Positions 26,353 to 34,036 of a stretch of 64,000 nt of DNA are shown here, piece after piece. The stretch lies in NCBI GenBank assembly GCA_023388315.1, contig JAEWGM010000028.1, forward strand, positions 214,129-278,128, in the 5' to 3' direction. Under the pieces are notes generated by a model. That model did no database searches and had not been told where the DNA came from. It saw only the letters and a program-made list of their open reading frames with translations. Within the stretch, counting starts at the first letter, position 1. Each line of letters starts with the position of its first letter. The translations under genes and the position numbers were made by a program. The DNA comes from Bacteroidota bacterium (GTDB taxonomy: Bacteria > Bacteroidota > Bacteroidia > Bacteroidales > Dysgonomonadaceae).

Positions 26353-26446
26353 AATAAGAAAGTTTAAAAGTTTAATGTTCAATGTTTAACGTTCAAGTAT
26401 AAAAGTCTATGAGTCTTTTGTTGTCTGTCTTTGTTCTTCGTTCTTT

Positions 26447-26473
26447 GCGTCAGACGGCTAATCCGTCAGACGC
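26447..26473. terminator. Hairpin across the sigma-factor stop codon
   Basis: GCGTCAGACGG (26447-26457), loop CTAAT, CCGTCAGACGC (26463-26473): 10 of 11 positions pair. The stop codon of the ECF sigma gene (26450-26452) lies inside the stem. There is no T-run, so it may be an attenuator or one of the palindromic elements rather than a terminator. Confidence 0.45.
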
Positions 26474-26944
26474 TTTCGCCATATTTTTCAGTTTCTCCTT
26501 TATCCGCATCAATTTTACCGATACGTTGGAAACGGAAATACCCATAATTTCCGCGATTTCGGCATAGCTCATATTGTCGAGCCAAAGCATTACCAGCGCT
26601 TTTTCCAATACACCCAGTTTGCCGATGAGCCGATACATTTGTGCCAGTTGTTTGCCGTTTTCGTTGTTCTCTTCCAGCAGTTCCAAATCAATGCTGAGCG
26701 GAATGGTTTGGGCGTGTTTTTTCTTCTTCCGGAGGCTTGATATGCACGTGTTGATGCAAATGCGGGACAACCACGTATGGAAATTGCTTTCGCCGCGAAA
26801 TTGCGAAAAACCTTGCCACAAACGGATTAGCGTTTCTTGGAAAAAATCGGCGGCTTCGTCTTTGTCTTTGGCGTACATATAGCAAATCATATACAGGTTC
26901 GCTTTGTATTGATGTACGACTTTTTCAAACTCTTTTTCGAGCAT
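26450..26944 (-). CDS. ECF-type RNA polymerase sigma factor
   Basis: A 164-residue sigma-70-family protein with region 2 (YKANLYMICYMYAKDKDEAA, FFQETLIRLWQGFSQFRGES) and region 4 (EKALVMLWLDNMSYAEIAEI, MGISVSNVSVKLMRIKEKL). Region 3 is absent, as in ECF factors. It directs RNA polymerase to a special promoter set. The downstream gene on the same strand encodes a small membrane protein that may modulate it. Regulon unknown. Confidence 0.92.
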   Translation of the reverse strand: MLEKEFEKVVHQYKANLYMICYMYAKDKDEAADFFQETLIRLWQGFSQFRGESNFHTWLSRICINTCISSLRKKKKHAQTIPLSIDLELLEENNENGKQLAQMYRLIGKLGVLEKALVMLWLDNMSYAEIAEIMGISVSNVSVKLMRIKEKLKNMAKASDGLAV

Positions 26945-27040
26945 ACGTACGTTTTAAATTTGTTGCAACAGTTTGTCTTTTATTGTTAGACGCAAAGTTG
27001 TGGAAAAAACTACAGAATCTTCAAACAAATTTCAATGAAA

Positions 27041-27078
27041 ACAAAAAACGAGGGCATCACAACGCGTGATGCCCTCGT
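27041..27078 (-). terminator. Terminator of rpsA
   Basis: A perfect 13-bp stem (27048-27060 with 27066-27078) around the loop AACGC. On the minus strand it is followed by TTTTTTGT. It lies 24 bases after the rpsA stop and is the clearest intrinsic terminator in the window. Confidence 0.92.
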
Positions 27079-27101
27079 AATTATCATTGGTTGAAGAGTT
27101 T

Positions 27102-29147
27102 TTATGCTTCTTTATCCGTTTCTGCTTCTGCTTCGGGCTCTTCTTTCGATTGGGTTGGTTCTTCGGCAACCTCTTCTTTTTTAGGAGTTTCCTCTTCTTT
27201 CGCTTTTGCTTTAGGAGCTTTTTTCTCTTCTTTCACTTCTTCTTTTACCTCCGCGTCGGCGGTTTCTTCTTTTGCCTTAGGTTCTTCTTTGGCTTTGGGT
27301 TCTTCCGCTTTCACTTCTTTTTTCGCTTCGGCTTTAGGCTCTTCTTTTTTCGTTGCTTTTGCTTTCTGGTTTTCCAGTTTTTCTTTCAAAGCAGCCAATT
27401 CTTCGATATCGCCTAACGTGGTTCTTTCCATTGGAGTTGCCACAGGTGTAATGTTGTCGCCACCGTCTTCTTTTTTGCCGCGTCTTCCTCTTCTTTTCGA
27501 GTCTTCGGCGGGGCCTTCTTCGTGTGTGCGGCTGTGCGAAACAATAATGCGTTTTGCATCTTTGTTGAACTCAATTACACGGAAATCCAATTTTTCATCC
27601 ACTTGCGCTTGCGAGTTGTCTTCTTTCACCAAGTGTTTTGGAGTAGCGAAGCCTTCCACGCCGTAGGGCAAGGAAATGATGGCGCCTTTGTCCAAAAGCT
27701 CGGTAATGGTTCCTTCGTGTACCGAACCAACGGTGAAGATGGTTTCAAATACATCCCACGGATTTTCTTCCAATTGTTTGTGGCCGAGGCTCAAACGACG
27801 GTTTTCTTTGTCGATGTCCAATACCTGAACTTCAATGGGAGCGTTAATTTCGGTTACTTCGCTGGGGTGTTTAATTTTTTTCGTCCAAGAGAGGTCCGAA
27901 ATGTGAATTAAGCCTTCCACGCCTTCTTCAATTTCAACAAACGCGCCAAAATTGGTGAAGTTGCGAACTTTTGCCGTGTGGGTGCTTCCAACAGGATATT
28001 TTTCTTCGATGTTGTCCCATGGATCGGGTTTGAGTTGTTTCACGCCCAAAGACATTTTACGTTCTTCGCGGTCGAGTGTAAGAATAACGGCTTCCACTTC
28101 GTCGCCCACGTTCATGAAGTCTTGCGCGCTGTGCAAGTGCTGTGTCCAGCTCATTTCCGATACGTGGATCAATCCTTCCACACCCGGTGCGATTTCAACA
28201 AACGCGCCGTAATCGGCAATCACCACCACTTTACCTTTAATGATATCGCCCACTTTCATTTCTTCGCTCAACGCATCCCAAGGATGTGGCGTGAGTTGTT
28301 TCAAACCGAGAGCAATACGTTTTTTCTCATTATCGAAATCGAGGATAACCACGTTGATTTTGTCGTCCAGTTGAACCACTTCTTCGGGATGTTGAATGCG
28401 TCCCCAAGAAAGATCGGTAATGTGCACCAATCCGTCCACGCCGCCAAGGTCAACGAACACGCCATACGATGTGATGTTTTTAACCACACCTTCAAGCACT
28501 TGTCCTTTTTCGAGGTGAGAAATAATTTCTTTCTTTTGTTGTTCCAATTCCTCTTCAATGAGGGCTTTATGTGAAACAACCACGTTTTTGAATTCAGGAT
28601 TGATTTTCACTACCTTGAATTCCATTGTTTTGTCAACAAACATGTCGTAATCGCGGATGGGGCGCACATCAATTTGAGATCCCGGAAGGAATGCCTCAAT
28701 GCCGAATACGTCCACAATCATACCACCTTTTGTGCGGCATTTGATGTATCCTTTAATTACTTCGTTGTTTTCAAGCGCTGCGTTTACGCGATCCCAGGAG
28801 CGCGATGCGCGTGCTTTTTTGTGAGAAAGGATCAACTGTCCGTTTCTGTCTTCTTGGCTTTCGATGTAAACCTCTACTTCGTCACCAATTTTCAGATCGG
28901 GGTTGTAGCGGAATTCGTTCATCGATACCACACCGTCTGATTTGAAGCCGATATTCACTACTGCTTCGCGTTTGTTCATGGAGGTTACCGTACCTGTTAC
29001 CACTTCTTTGTCGTTGATTTTGCTCAACGTGTTATCGTAGCTTTCGGTAAGTTGTTCTCTTTTTTCTTTGCTGTAGGCATCGCCCTCAGCGTACGCATCC
29101 CAATCGAAATCTTCTACGGGAGCTACAGTTTTTAAGTTGTCGGTCAT
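27102..29147 (-). CDS. rpsA: 30S ribosomal protein S1
   Basis: A 681-residue protein with six S1 RNA-binding domains (beginning about residues 53, 135, 222, 308, 394, 480; for example ITSYGVFVDLGGVDGLVHIT and GAFVEIEEGVEGLIHISDLS). It binds mRNA on the small ribosomal subunit and helps initiation on mRNAs lacking a Shine-Dalgarno sequence. After the last domain there is a tail of about 120 residues made almost only of Glu, Lys, Ala and Pro, which makes the protein longer than the usual 560-600 residues. Its promoter lies within a 46-base interrupted palindrome (29209-29254) and a strong terminator follows. Confidence 0.96.
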   Translation of the reverse strand: MTDNLKTVAPVEDFDWDAYAEGDAYSKEKREQLTESYDNTLSKINDKEVVTGTVTSMNKREAVVNIGFKSDGVVSMNEFRYNPDLKIGDEVEVYIESQEDRNGQLILSHKKARASRSWDRVNAALENNEVIKGYIKCRTKGGMIVDVFGIEAFLPGSQIDVRPIRDYDMFVDKTMEFKVVKINPEFKNVVVSHKALIEEELEQQKKEIISHLEKGQVLEGVVKNITSYGVFVDLGGVDGLVHITDLSWGRIQHPEEVVQLDDKINVVILDFDNEKKRIALGLKQLTPHPWDALSEEMKVGDIIKGKVVVIADYGAFVEIAPGVEGLIHVSEMSWTQHLHSAQDFMNVGDEVEAVILTLDREERKMSLGVKQLKPDPWDNIEEKYPVGSTHTAKVRNFTNFGAFVEIEEGVEGLIHISDLSWTKKIKHPSEVTEINAPIEVQVLDIDKENRRLSLGHKQLEENPWDVFETIFTVGSVHEGTITELLDKGAIISLPYGVEGFATPKHLVKEDNSQAQVDEKLDFRVIEFNKDAKRIIVSHSRTHEEGPAEDSKRRGRRGKKEDGGDNITPVATPMERTTLGDIEELAALKEKLENQKAKATKKEEPKAEAKKEVKAEEPKAKEEPKAKEETADAEVKEEVKEEKKAPKAKAKEEETPKKEEVAEEPTQSKEEPEAEAETDKEA

Positions 29148-29208
29148 TTGTTGTTAATAAAAATTTTGTAATTAAATAAGTTAGACTTTATGTTGTCGTA
29201 AAAAAAGC

Positions 29209-29254
29209 GGTGCAAAGGTAATTGGTTTTTTGTTAATAACCAATTATTTGCACC
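29209..29254 (-). promoter_or_regulatory. rpsA promoter embedded in a two-part palindrome
   Basis: On the minus strand TTG (29243-29241), a 20-base spacer and TACCTTTG (29220-29213) match the Bacteroidota promoter. The same bases form an interrupted palindrome: GGTGCAAA (29209-29216) pairs with TTTGCACC (29247-29254), and AATTGGTT (29220-29227) with AACCAATT (29238-29245). Both promoter boxes lie in the arms. It is also 50-95 bases after the DJ-1 gene stop on the same strand, so it could act as an operator, a terminator without T-run, or both. Confidence 0.65.
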
Positions 29255-29302
29255 GTAAATTTTATGTAAAAAGGATGTAAATTCTTCGTTCCTTTTGCCG
29301 AG

Positions 29303-29851
29303 TTACAGCAACAATCCTTCCTGCACTTCTTTTCGGGTTGCCACTCCGGCAATTGTTTCTACCAGTTGCAAACCGAAATCGAAAACTAGGCCCGGGCCTT
29401 TTCCGGTGATGATATTGTCGCTTTCCACTACTTTTTCTTCGGTTACCTTAGCGCCAATAAGTTCGGCTTCGAAACCGGGGTAACAGGTGGCTTCTTTGCC
29501 ATCAAGCAATCCCAATCCACCCAAAACCATGGGCGCGGCGCAAATGGCGGCCACGTTTTTGTCGGGGTTGCCGGCAAATTCCGTTACTAATTTTTTAAGT
29601 GCTTCGTGCTCATTCAGGTTTTTCGCGCCAGGCATGCCGCCTGGTAGCACAAGCACGTCTATGTCGTTGGCGTTAAATTCATCGAATGTTTTATCGGCTA
29701 CTACGTTTATGCCGTGCGCGCCTTGCACATTATTATCGGATGTAATGGAAACGGTTTCCACTGCAATTTTTGCTCTGCGCAAGATGTCCACTGTTCCCAA
29801 CGCTTCAATTTCTTCGAATCCGTTGGCTAAAAATAGGGCTACTCTTTTCAT
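29303..29851 (-). CDS. DJ-1/PfpI family protein
   Basis: A 182-residue protein of the DJ-1/ThiJ group: FLANGFEEIEALGTVDILRR at the N-terminus supplies the conserved Glu, VLVLPGGMPGAKNL follows, and the nucleophile elbow is AAICAAPMVL with the reactive Cys. Members act as glyoxal/deglycase-type, chaperone or stress enzymes; the exact activity here is not known. Start taken at the ATG at 29851 (MKRVALFLANG); an upstream in-frame codon at 29890 would add 13 residues unlike the family. It lies between tonB and rpsA, all on the minus strand. Confidence 0.9.
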   Translation of the reverse strand: MKRVALFLANGFEEIEALGTVDILRRAKIAVETVSITSDNNVQGAHGINVVADKTFDEFNANDIDVLVLPGGMPGAKNLNEHEALKKLVTEFAGNPDKNVAAICAAPMVLGGLGLLDGKEATCYPGFEAELIGAKVTEEKVVESDNIITGKGPGLVFDFGLQLVETIAGVATRKEVQEGLLL

Positions 29852-29926
29852 AATTTCTTTCTTTTTTAGATTAGTTGAATGTGTCTGCACCCGATGGGGA
29901 AATTTCCTGATTTATAGAAGGGTAAA

Positions 29927-30712
29927 TCAGTTGAGGTTGAAGCGGTACGTGATAGTGCCTTGTTGGTTATTGGCCGAGTTGATGGCGTTGAATTTGGTGT
30001 TTCGGGCCGCTCTTAAAGCCTCGTTGCGCAATGTTGTGCTGGGCGTGTTTGTACCGCGTCCGATTTCGGTGTGAATGACATTTCCCGCCGGATCCACTGT
30101 TATATTAATAACCACCGTGCCATAATCGTTCACCGTGTAACGGGGTTGTACCAATCCGCCGCTTCCCAGGCTGCGTCCACCCAAATCATAAGAGCCAATG
30201 CCGCCCGAACCCGATGGCGCCCCTTGCGAAGCGTTACCCGTGGATACGCCTTGTGTGCCGCTGCCTTCGGTATTGCCACGGCTTTGAGCGTTTTCGCCAA
30301 ATAAACCCGACATTTGCTGGTTGATTTCTCTTTTGCGCGCCTCTTCTTCACGTTGACGACGAGCGGCTTCTTCCTGCGCGCGACGCTGCTCCTCGGCTTG
30401 CGCTTTGCGGCGTTCTTCTTCTCTTTGCGCGGCCACATCGATTGTTGGCTCTGTGTTTTGCGTGATCAACGGTTCATCGGGAGCATATTCGGGAATGGCC
30501 GGCGATTGGATGGGAGTGGGGGTAACTTCCGTCATTGGCGACTCAATGTTGCCGAACGCGTCTTCCACACTGCCAAACATTACGGGAATGCCTTCCAGTT
30601 CTTGGGGAGGAGAGGCGATGGTAAAATATGAAAACAACAAGATAAGCAGCAGCAGCACCATAAAGATGGCTGTTCCAATTGCTCCGCTTATTTTTTCTCT
30701 TGTAATGGCCAT
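29927..30712 (-). CDS. tonB: TonB-family energy transducer
   Basis: A 261-residue inner-membrane-anchored periplasmic protein. A transmembrane helix (about 10-33, GTAIFMVLLLLILLFSYF) is followed by a Pro-rich stretch, a charged coiled-coil (AAQREEERRKAQAEEQRRAQ), a Gly/Ser-rich linker and a C-terminal TonB domain (NDYGTVVINITVDPAGNV, LRNEALRAARNTKF). It passes proton-motive energy from ExbB/ExbD to outer-membrane receptors such as the SusC here. Start at the ATG at 30712 (MAITREK). It is separated from exbD by a HEPN/MNT gene pair and starts one base after the MNT stop. Confidence 0.9.
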   Translation of the reverse strand: MAITREKISGAIGTAIFMVLLLLILLFSYFTIASPPQELEGIPVMFGSVEDAFGNIESPMTEVTPTPIQSPAIPEYAPDEPLITQNTEPTIDVAAQREEERRKAQAEEQRRAQEEAARRQREEEARKREINQQMSGLFGENAQSRGNTEGSGTQGVSTGNASQGAPSGSGGIGSYDLGGRSLGSGGLVQPRYTVNDYGTVVINITVDPAGNVIHTEIGRGTNTPSTTLRNEALRAARNTKFNAINSANNQQGTITYRFNLN

Positions 30713-30713
30713 A

Positions 30714-31082
30714 TTATTTTGTTGTATAAGGTGCCGGATTTTCAGCAACCATATCCGCGTTTTTTGTTTGTTGATGAATGTTTAATTCAATGCCGTGCTG
30801 CAATACTTCGTGAGCGAATGGATTGTTGTGATTATAATCTTCCAATTTAACCGGATGTGGTTCAATGCGTAGGTCTATATTTCTTCTAATTCGCATCAAA
30901 TTCATTTGCATGTCGAAAAAATCGGGATAATCCTGAAAGATAACGGCTATATCAATGTCACTATGCTCCGTGTTCTTTCCTTTTGCACAAGAACCGAATA
31001 AAACCATTTGCAACGGACTGTATTTGTCGTAAACGGCTGTAGCATATTTACGTGCAATATTTAGAATTTCGTTTTTAACCAT
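30714..31082 (-). CDS. MNT nucleotidyltransferase-domain protein
   Basis: A 122-residue minimal nucleotidyltransferase with the motif FGSCAKGKNTEHSDIDIAVI (Gly-Ser followed by Asp-x-Asp). It overlaps the upstream HEPN gene by 22 bases. In HEPN/MNT modules the MNT protein usually counteracts or modifies the HEPN partner, as in MntA which adds AMP to HepT. Here the gene sits between exbD and tonB with tight spacing to tonB. Its composition is more AT-rich than exbB/exbD, which suits an inserted module. Confidence 0.87.
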   Translation of the reverse strand: MVKNEILNIARKYATAVYDKYSPLQMVLFGSCAKGKNTEHSDIDIAVIFQDYPDFFDMQMNLMRIRRNIDLRIEPHPVKLEDYNHNNPFAHEVLQHGIELNIHQQTKNADMVAENPAPYTTK

Positions 31083-31468
31083 ATCCGCAGGTTTTTGATT
31101 TTATTCGCCCATTGCGTAGCAAATTCAGGGGTACATTTGAAATAGAATTGTTTTTTGGAATCTACATATCTTGTATTGAGATTGAACGATGTTATTTCGT
31201 CTAACCATTCTTCTTGCTCTTCAGTAACATCCAGATTATTTAACGCTGCCAGTCTTAACAAATCATGGATGAAAGGGGCATGTTTATGATGTTTTTTTAC
31301 ATATAGTCCTTTAAGAAGCTTTTCTATTGCGAGATGCCCGACAAATAATGCCCAATCGTAATGTTTGCTTTCAAGCATTGAACACATCGATTTAAAGTCC
31401 TCATCGGAAGATTCAATCCAATGGGTTACAATTTTTTCGATATTTTCAATGTTGATCTTTTCAGACAT
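31061..31468 (-). CDS. HEPN-domain protein
   Basis: A 135-residue all-helical protein of the HEPN type found with MNT genes: DEDFKSMCSMLESKHYDWAL, FVGHLAIEKLLKGLYVKKH, APFIHDLLRLAALNNLD and FNLNTRYVDSK. I do not see the RX4-6H ribonuclease motif, so it may not be a nuclease like HepT. Likely forms a complex with the MNT protein of the overlapping downstream gene. The pair is either a toxin-antitoxin system or a related nucleotide-transfer system; function is unproven. Confidence 0.85.
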   Translation of the reverse strand: MSEKINIENIEKIVTHWIESSDEDFKSMCSMLESKHYDWALFVGHLAIEKLLKGLYVKKHHKHAPFIHDLLRLAALNNLDVTEEQEEWLDEITSFNLNTRYVDSKKQFYFKCTPEFATQWANKIKNLRIWLKTKF

Positions 31469-31532
31469 CTGTCACCTGTATATTTAATCAGTTTTAATGT
31501 AAAATAGTTAGACTACGTTACATATGCACCGT

Positions 31533-31940
31533 TTAATTAGGCCTTGTCATCAGCACCATTTTAAACTGGTTTTGATTGGCGATATCCAGAATCTTTACAA
31601 TTTCTCGATAAGGCACCGATTCATCGGCATACAACGCTACGAAAATATCGGGTTCCGCGGAGTAAACCGATTGCAAGAAAGGCGTAATTTGCTCAAACGT
31701 TACCAAACGCTCCGTTTCGTTTGCATTTGCCACGTAATAATTCATATCCTTGTCAATGGTTACCCGCGTAATGGGTTTTGCCTGAGCCTGTTGTTGCGAT
31801 TTCGGCAGCAACACTTTGATGGAATTGGGCACCACAATGGTGGACGTAATCATAAAGAAAATAAGCAACAGAAATATCACGTCGGTCATGGAGGCCATGC
31901 TGAAATTCGCTTCTACATTAAATCGTTGTTTAAGAGCCAT
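31533..31940 (-). CDS. exbD: ExbD/TolR-family proton-channel subunit
   Basis: A 135-residue protein with a single N-terminal transmembrane helix (about 18-38, ASMTDVIFLLLIFFMITSTI) containing the conserved proton-carrying Asp of the family, then a periplasmic domain (DIFVALYADESVPYREIVKI). It forms the energising complex with ExbB and TonB in the inner membrane. It begins 40 bases after exbB; the HEPN/MNT pair follows. Confidence 0.92.
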   Translation of the reverse strand: MALKQRFNVEANFSMASMTDVIFLLLIFFMITSTIVVPNSIKVLLPKSQQQAQAKPITRVTIDKDMNYYVANANETERLVTFEQITPFLQSVYSAEPDIFVALYADESVPYREIVKILDIANQNQFKMVLMTRPN

Positions 31941-31980
31941 AGTTTTTTGTCGTTAGAATATGGAACAAGCAGCGAACAGC

Positions 31981-32694
31981 TTACGCAACCGGTTCGTTCA
32001 ATATATCCATAAATTCCATAATGCGCAGTTCCAATTTATGCACAATTCCTTTAATGCGAGTGGTGAGGTAGTTGTAGGCAAAGAGCGCGATAATTCCCAC
32101 AATGAGCCCGCCCACGGTAGTTACCAGTGCTTCGTAAATTCCGGTAGAGAGAATGTTCACATCCACGTTGGCGCCCGCGCTGGCCATGCTCATAAATGCT
32201 TTCACCATTCCCGTAACGGTTCCAAGGAAACCAATCATGGGAGCACCCGATGCGGTGGTTGCCATTACGGGCAATCCTTTTTCGAGCTTGGAGACTTCGA
32301 TATTCCCTTGGTTTTCAATGGCCGACATTACATCCGCCGTGGGGCGTCCCAGACGTGAGATGCCTTTTTCAACCATTCGCGCCGATGGCGTGTCGGTATT
32401 GCGGCACAAGGCGATGGCCGATTCAATTTTCCCATCGTGAATGTAATCCTTGATGCGGTTCATAAACGATTTGTCTTCTTTGCCCGCCTTGTTTATCACC
32501 AGTGTTCGTTCAATGAGCACGTAAATGGTCATCAACAAAAGAATGAGCAGGATAACCATTATCCAACCACCTTTCAGAGCCAAGTCAAAAGCGTTCATTG
32601 TGGCAATTTCCGTTTCGGCGGTGGCAGCCGTTTGCTGCATGGTGTTGTAAATGGCTTGCGCCGTATCGGGTGGAGTAATTTGTAAAAGATTCAT
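31981..32694 (-). CDS. exbB: MotA/TolQ/ExbB proton-channel family protein
   Basis: A 237-residue inner-membrane protein with three transmembrane helices: about 40-62 (GGWIMVILLILLLMTIYVLI), about 140-160 and 175-200 (PMIGFLGTVTGMVKAF and EALVTTVGGLIVGIIALFAY, the TolQ/ExbB signature helices). It forms the pentameric proton channel that powers TonB. It follows pdxJ by 65 bases on the same strand, the usual Bacteroidales order. Confidence 0.93.
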   Translation of the reverse strand: MNLLQITPPDTAQAIYNTMQQTAATAETEIATMNAFDLALKGGWIMVILLILLLMTIYVLIERTLVINKAGKEDKSFMNRIKDYIHDGKIESAIALCRNTDTPSARMVEKGISRLGRPTADVMSAIENQGNIEVSKLEKGLPVMATTASGAPMIGFLGTVTGMVKAFMSMASAGANVDVNILSTGIYEALVTTVGGLIVGIIALFAYNYLTTRIKGIVHKLELRIMEFMDILNEPVA

Positions 32695-32759
32695 TCCGAT
32701 TGTATAATTTTTTTTAGGGTTTTATTTTTTTGATGGATAAAGATAGATAATTTGACGTG

Positions 32760-33491
32760 TTAAACCTGATTTTCGGGTTGCTTTAAACAATTTTTATATG
32801 CTTTTATCGTTTTTTCCAAACCTAAATACAGCGCGTCGCTAATGAGGGAGTGCCCGATGGAAACTTCTTTTAGCCACGGAATTTGCGTGTAAAGAAAATT
32901 CAGGTTCTCGAGGTTTAAATCGTGTCCGGCATTCACGCCCAAGCCCAATTTCTTTGCCAACGAGGCCGCTTCCACAAAAGGGGCGATGGCCTTTTCTCTG
33001 TCGGTGTTGTATTCAGCGGCGTAAGGGCCGGTATAAAGTTCAATTCTGTCCGCGCCAATTTCAGATGCCCCTTGAACCATGTCCAAATCGGGATTCACAA
33101 AAATAGAGGTGCGAATTCCCATTGCTTGAAAATCGGAAACAATATCCGTGAGAAAATCCTTGTGCTCTACTGTGTTCCATCCTTCATCGGACGTGAGCAC
33201 GTCGTGCGCATCGGGAACCAACGTTACCTGCGTGGGGCGAATTTTTTTAATAAGGGACACAAATTCCGGCGTGGGATTTCCCTCGATATTAAATTCGGTG
33301 GTGATTTTTGGTTGCAGTTCATATACATCTGAATATCGTATATGCCGTTGGTCGGGGCGGGGGTGTACGGTAATTCCTTCAGCCCCAAAAAGTTGACAAT
33401 CGATAGCCACTTGCACCACATCGGGGATATTTCCGCCGCGCGAATTGCGAATGGTGGCTACTTTATTGATATTCACACTAAGCCTTGTCAT
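32760..33491 (-). CDS. pdxJ: Pyridoxine 5'-phosphate synthase
   Basis: A 243-residue TIM-barrel enzyme that condenses 3-amino-2-oxopropyl phosphate with 1-deoxyxylulose 5-phosphate to pyridoxine 5'-phosphate. Motifs: MTRLSVNINKVATIRNSRGG at the N-terminus, GAEGITVHPRPDQRHI, VTLVPDAHDVLTSDEGW and GLGVNAGHDLNLENL. Start placed at the ATG at 33491, which gives the family length; the long upstream extension to 33662 would overlap the divergent gene and is not coding. The window also encodes PdxB of the same pathway (52 kb). Confidence 0.95.
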   Translation of the reverse strand: MTRLSVNINKVATIRNSRGGNIPDVVQVAIDCQLFGAEGITVHPRPDQRHIRYSDVYELQPKITTEFNIEGNPTPEFVSLIKKIRPTQVTLVPDAHDVLTSDEGWNTVEHKDFLTDIVSDFQAMGIRTSIFVNPDLDMVQGASEIGADRIELYTGPYAAEYNTDREKAIAPFVEAASLAKKLGLGVNAGHDLNLENLNFLYTQIPWLKEVSIGHSLISDALYLGLEKTIKAYKNCLKQPENQV

Positions 33492-33520
33492 AATAAGTTG
33501 TAATCTTTCAAAAAACGTAT

Positions 33521-33528
33521 CAAAAATA
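33521..33528 (-). promoter_or_regulatory. -7 element for pdxJ-exbB-exbD
   Basis: The minus strand reads TATTTTTG (TAnnTTTG), 30 bases before the pdxJ ATG. No good -33 box is seen. On the plus strand of the same spacer CATCTTTG at 33604-33611 is a near match that could serve the NAD kinase operon. Confidence 0.45.
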
Positions 33529-33652
33529 GTGAAATTTATCGCTTCTTGCCGCGATAAAAGGAATAATATTTTTTTATAGCCGTTTACGTAAGCAAAATTT
33601 TGCCATCTTTGTAAACAAATACAAAAGTAATACGAAATAACCGTTTTACGTA

Positions 33653-34030
33653 ATGTCAACAAAAGAATTTATCAAAGAGCAGTTGGAAAACGCCGGGGCT
33701 CAGCACGTGTATGAACAATTTGCCGAACTTTCCGCTTGGGAAAATTCGCTGATTGTTTTGGAAGTGCCGCTGAAAGATTACACGCTCACGGAAATTGCGC
33801 GTATTGTGGAAAGCAATAATGTGCAGGTAATGAGCCTTTCGGTGTTGCCCATTTCGGGTGGATCGGTGTTGTTGATATCGATAAAACTAAACGTGATGGA
33901 TGCTACCTCCGTGTTGCGTAGTTTTGAACGGTTCGATTATAACGTGGTGTACTATTCTATGCGCGAAGGCGAAATAACCGATACGCATAAAGACCGCCTC
34001 GATGAGTTGATGTATTACCTGGAAATGTGA
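33653..34030 (+). CDS. ACT-like small protein, resembling the C-terminal part of CBS-domain proteins
   Basis: A 125-residue protein with VLEVPLKDYTLTEIARIVES followed by LISIKLNVMDATSVLRSFER and DRLDELMYYLEM. In other Bacteroidales the gene at this position encodes a longer protein of about 220 residues with two CBS domains ahead of a segment like this one. Here the CBS pair is missing and only 20-25 unrelated residues (MSTKEFIKEQLENAG) precede it. It starts just after a promoter-like region and is followed by NAD kinase with a 6-base gap, so it appears to be an intact short form. A ligand-sensing role toward NAD kinase is conceivable but unproven. Confidence 0.72.
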   Translation: MSTKEFIKEQLENAGAQHVYEQFAELSAWENSLIVLEVPLKDYTLTEIARIVESNNVQVMSLSVLPISGGSVLLISIKLNVMDATSVLRSFERFDYNVVYYSMREGEITDTHKDRLDELMYYLEM

Positions 34031-34036
34031 TGTAAC

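Noticed and set aside
27087..27666. Long Phe- or Ser-rich open frames opposite the 3' end of rpsA
   Set aside because: They mirror the Glu/Lys-rich low-complexity tail of S1; pure strand complement effect.
33492..33662. N-terminal extension of pdxJ by 57 residues
   Set aside because: It would overlap the divergent ACT-like gene and cover the promoter; the family start is the ATG at 33491.
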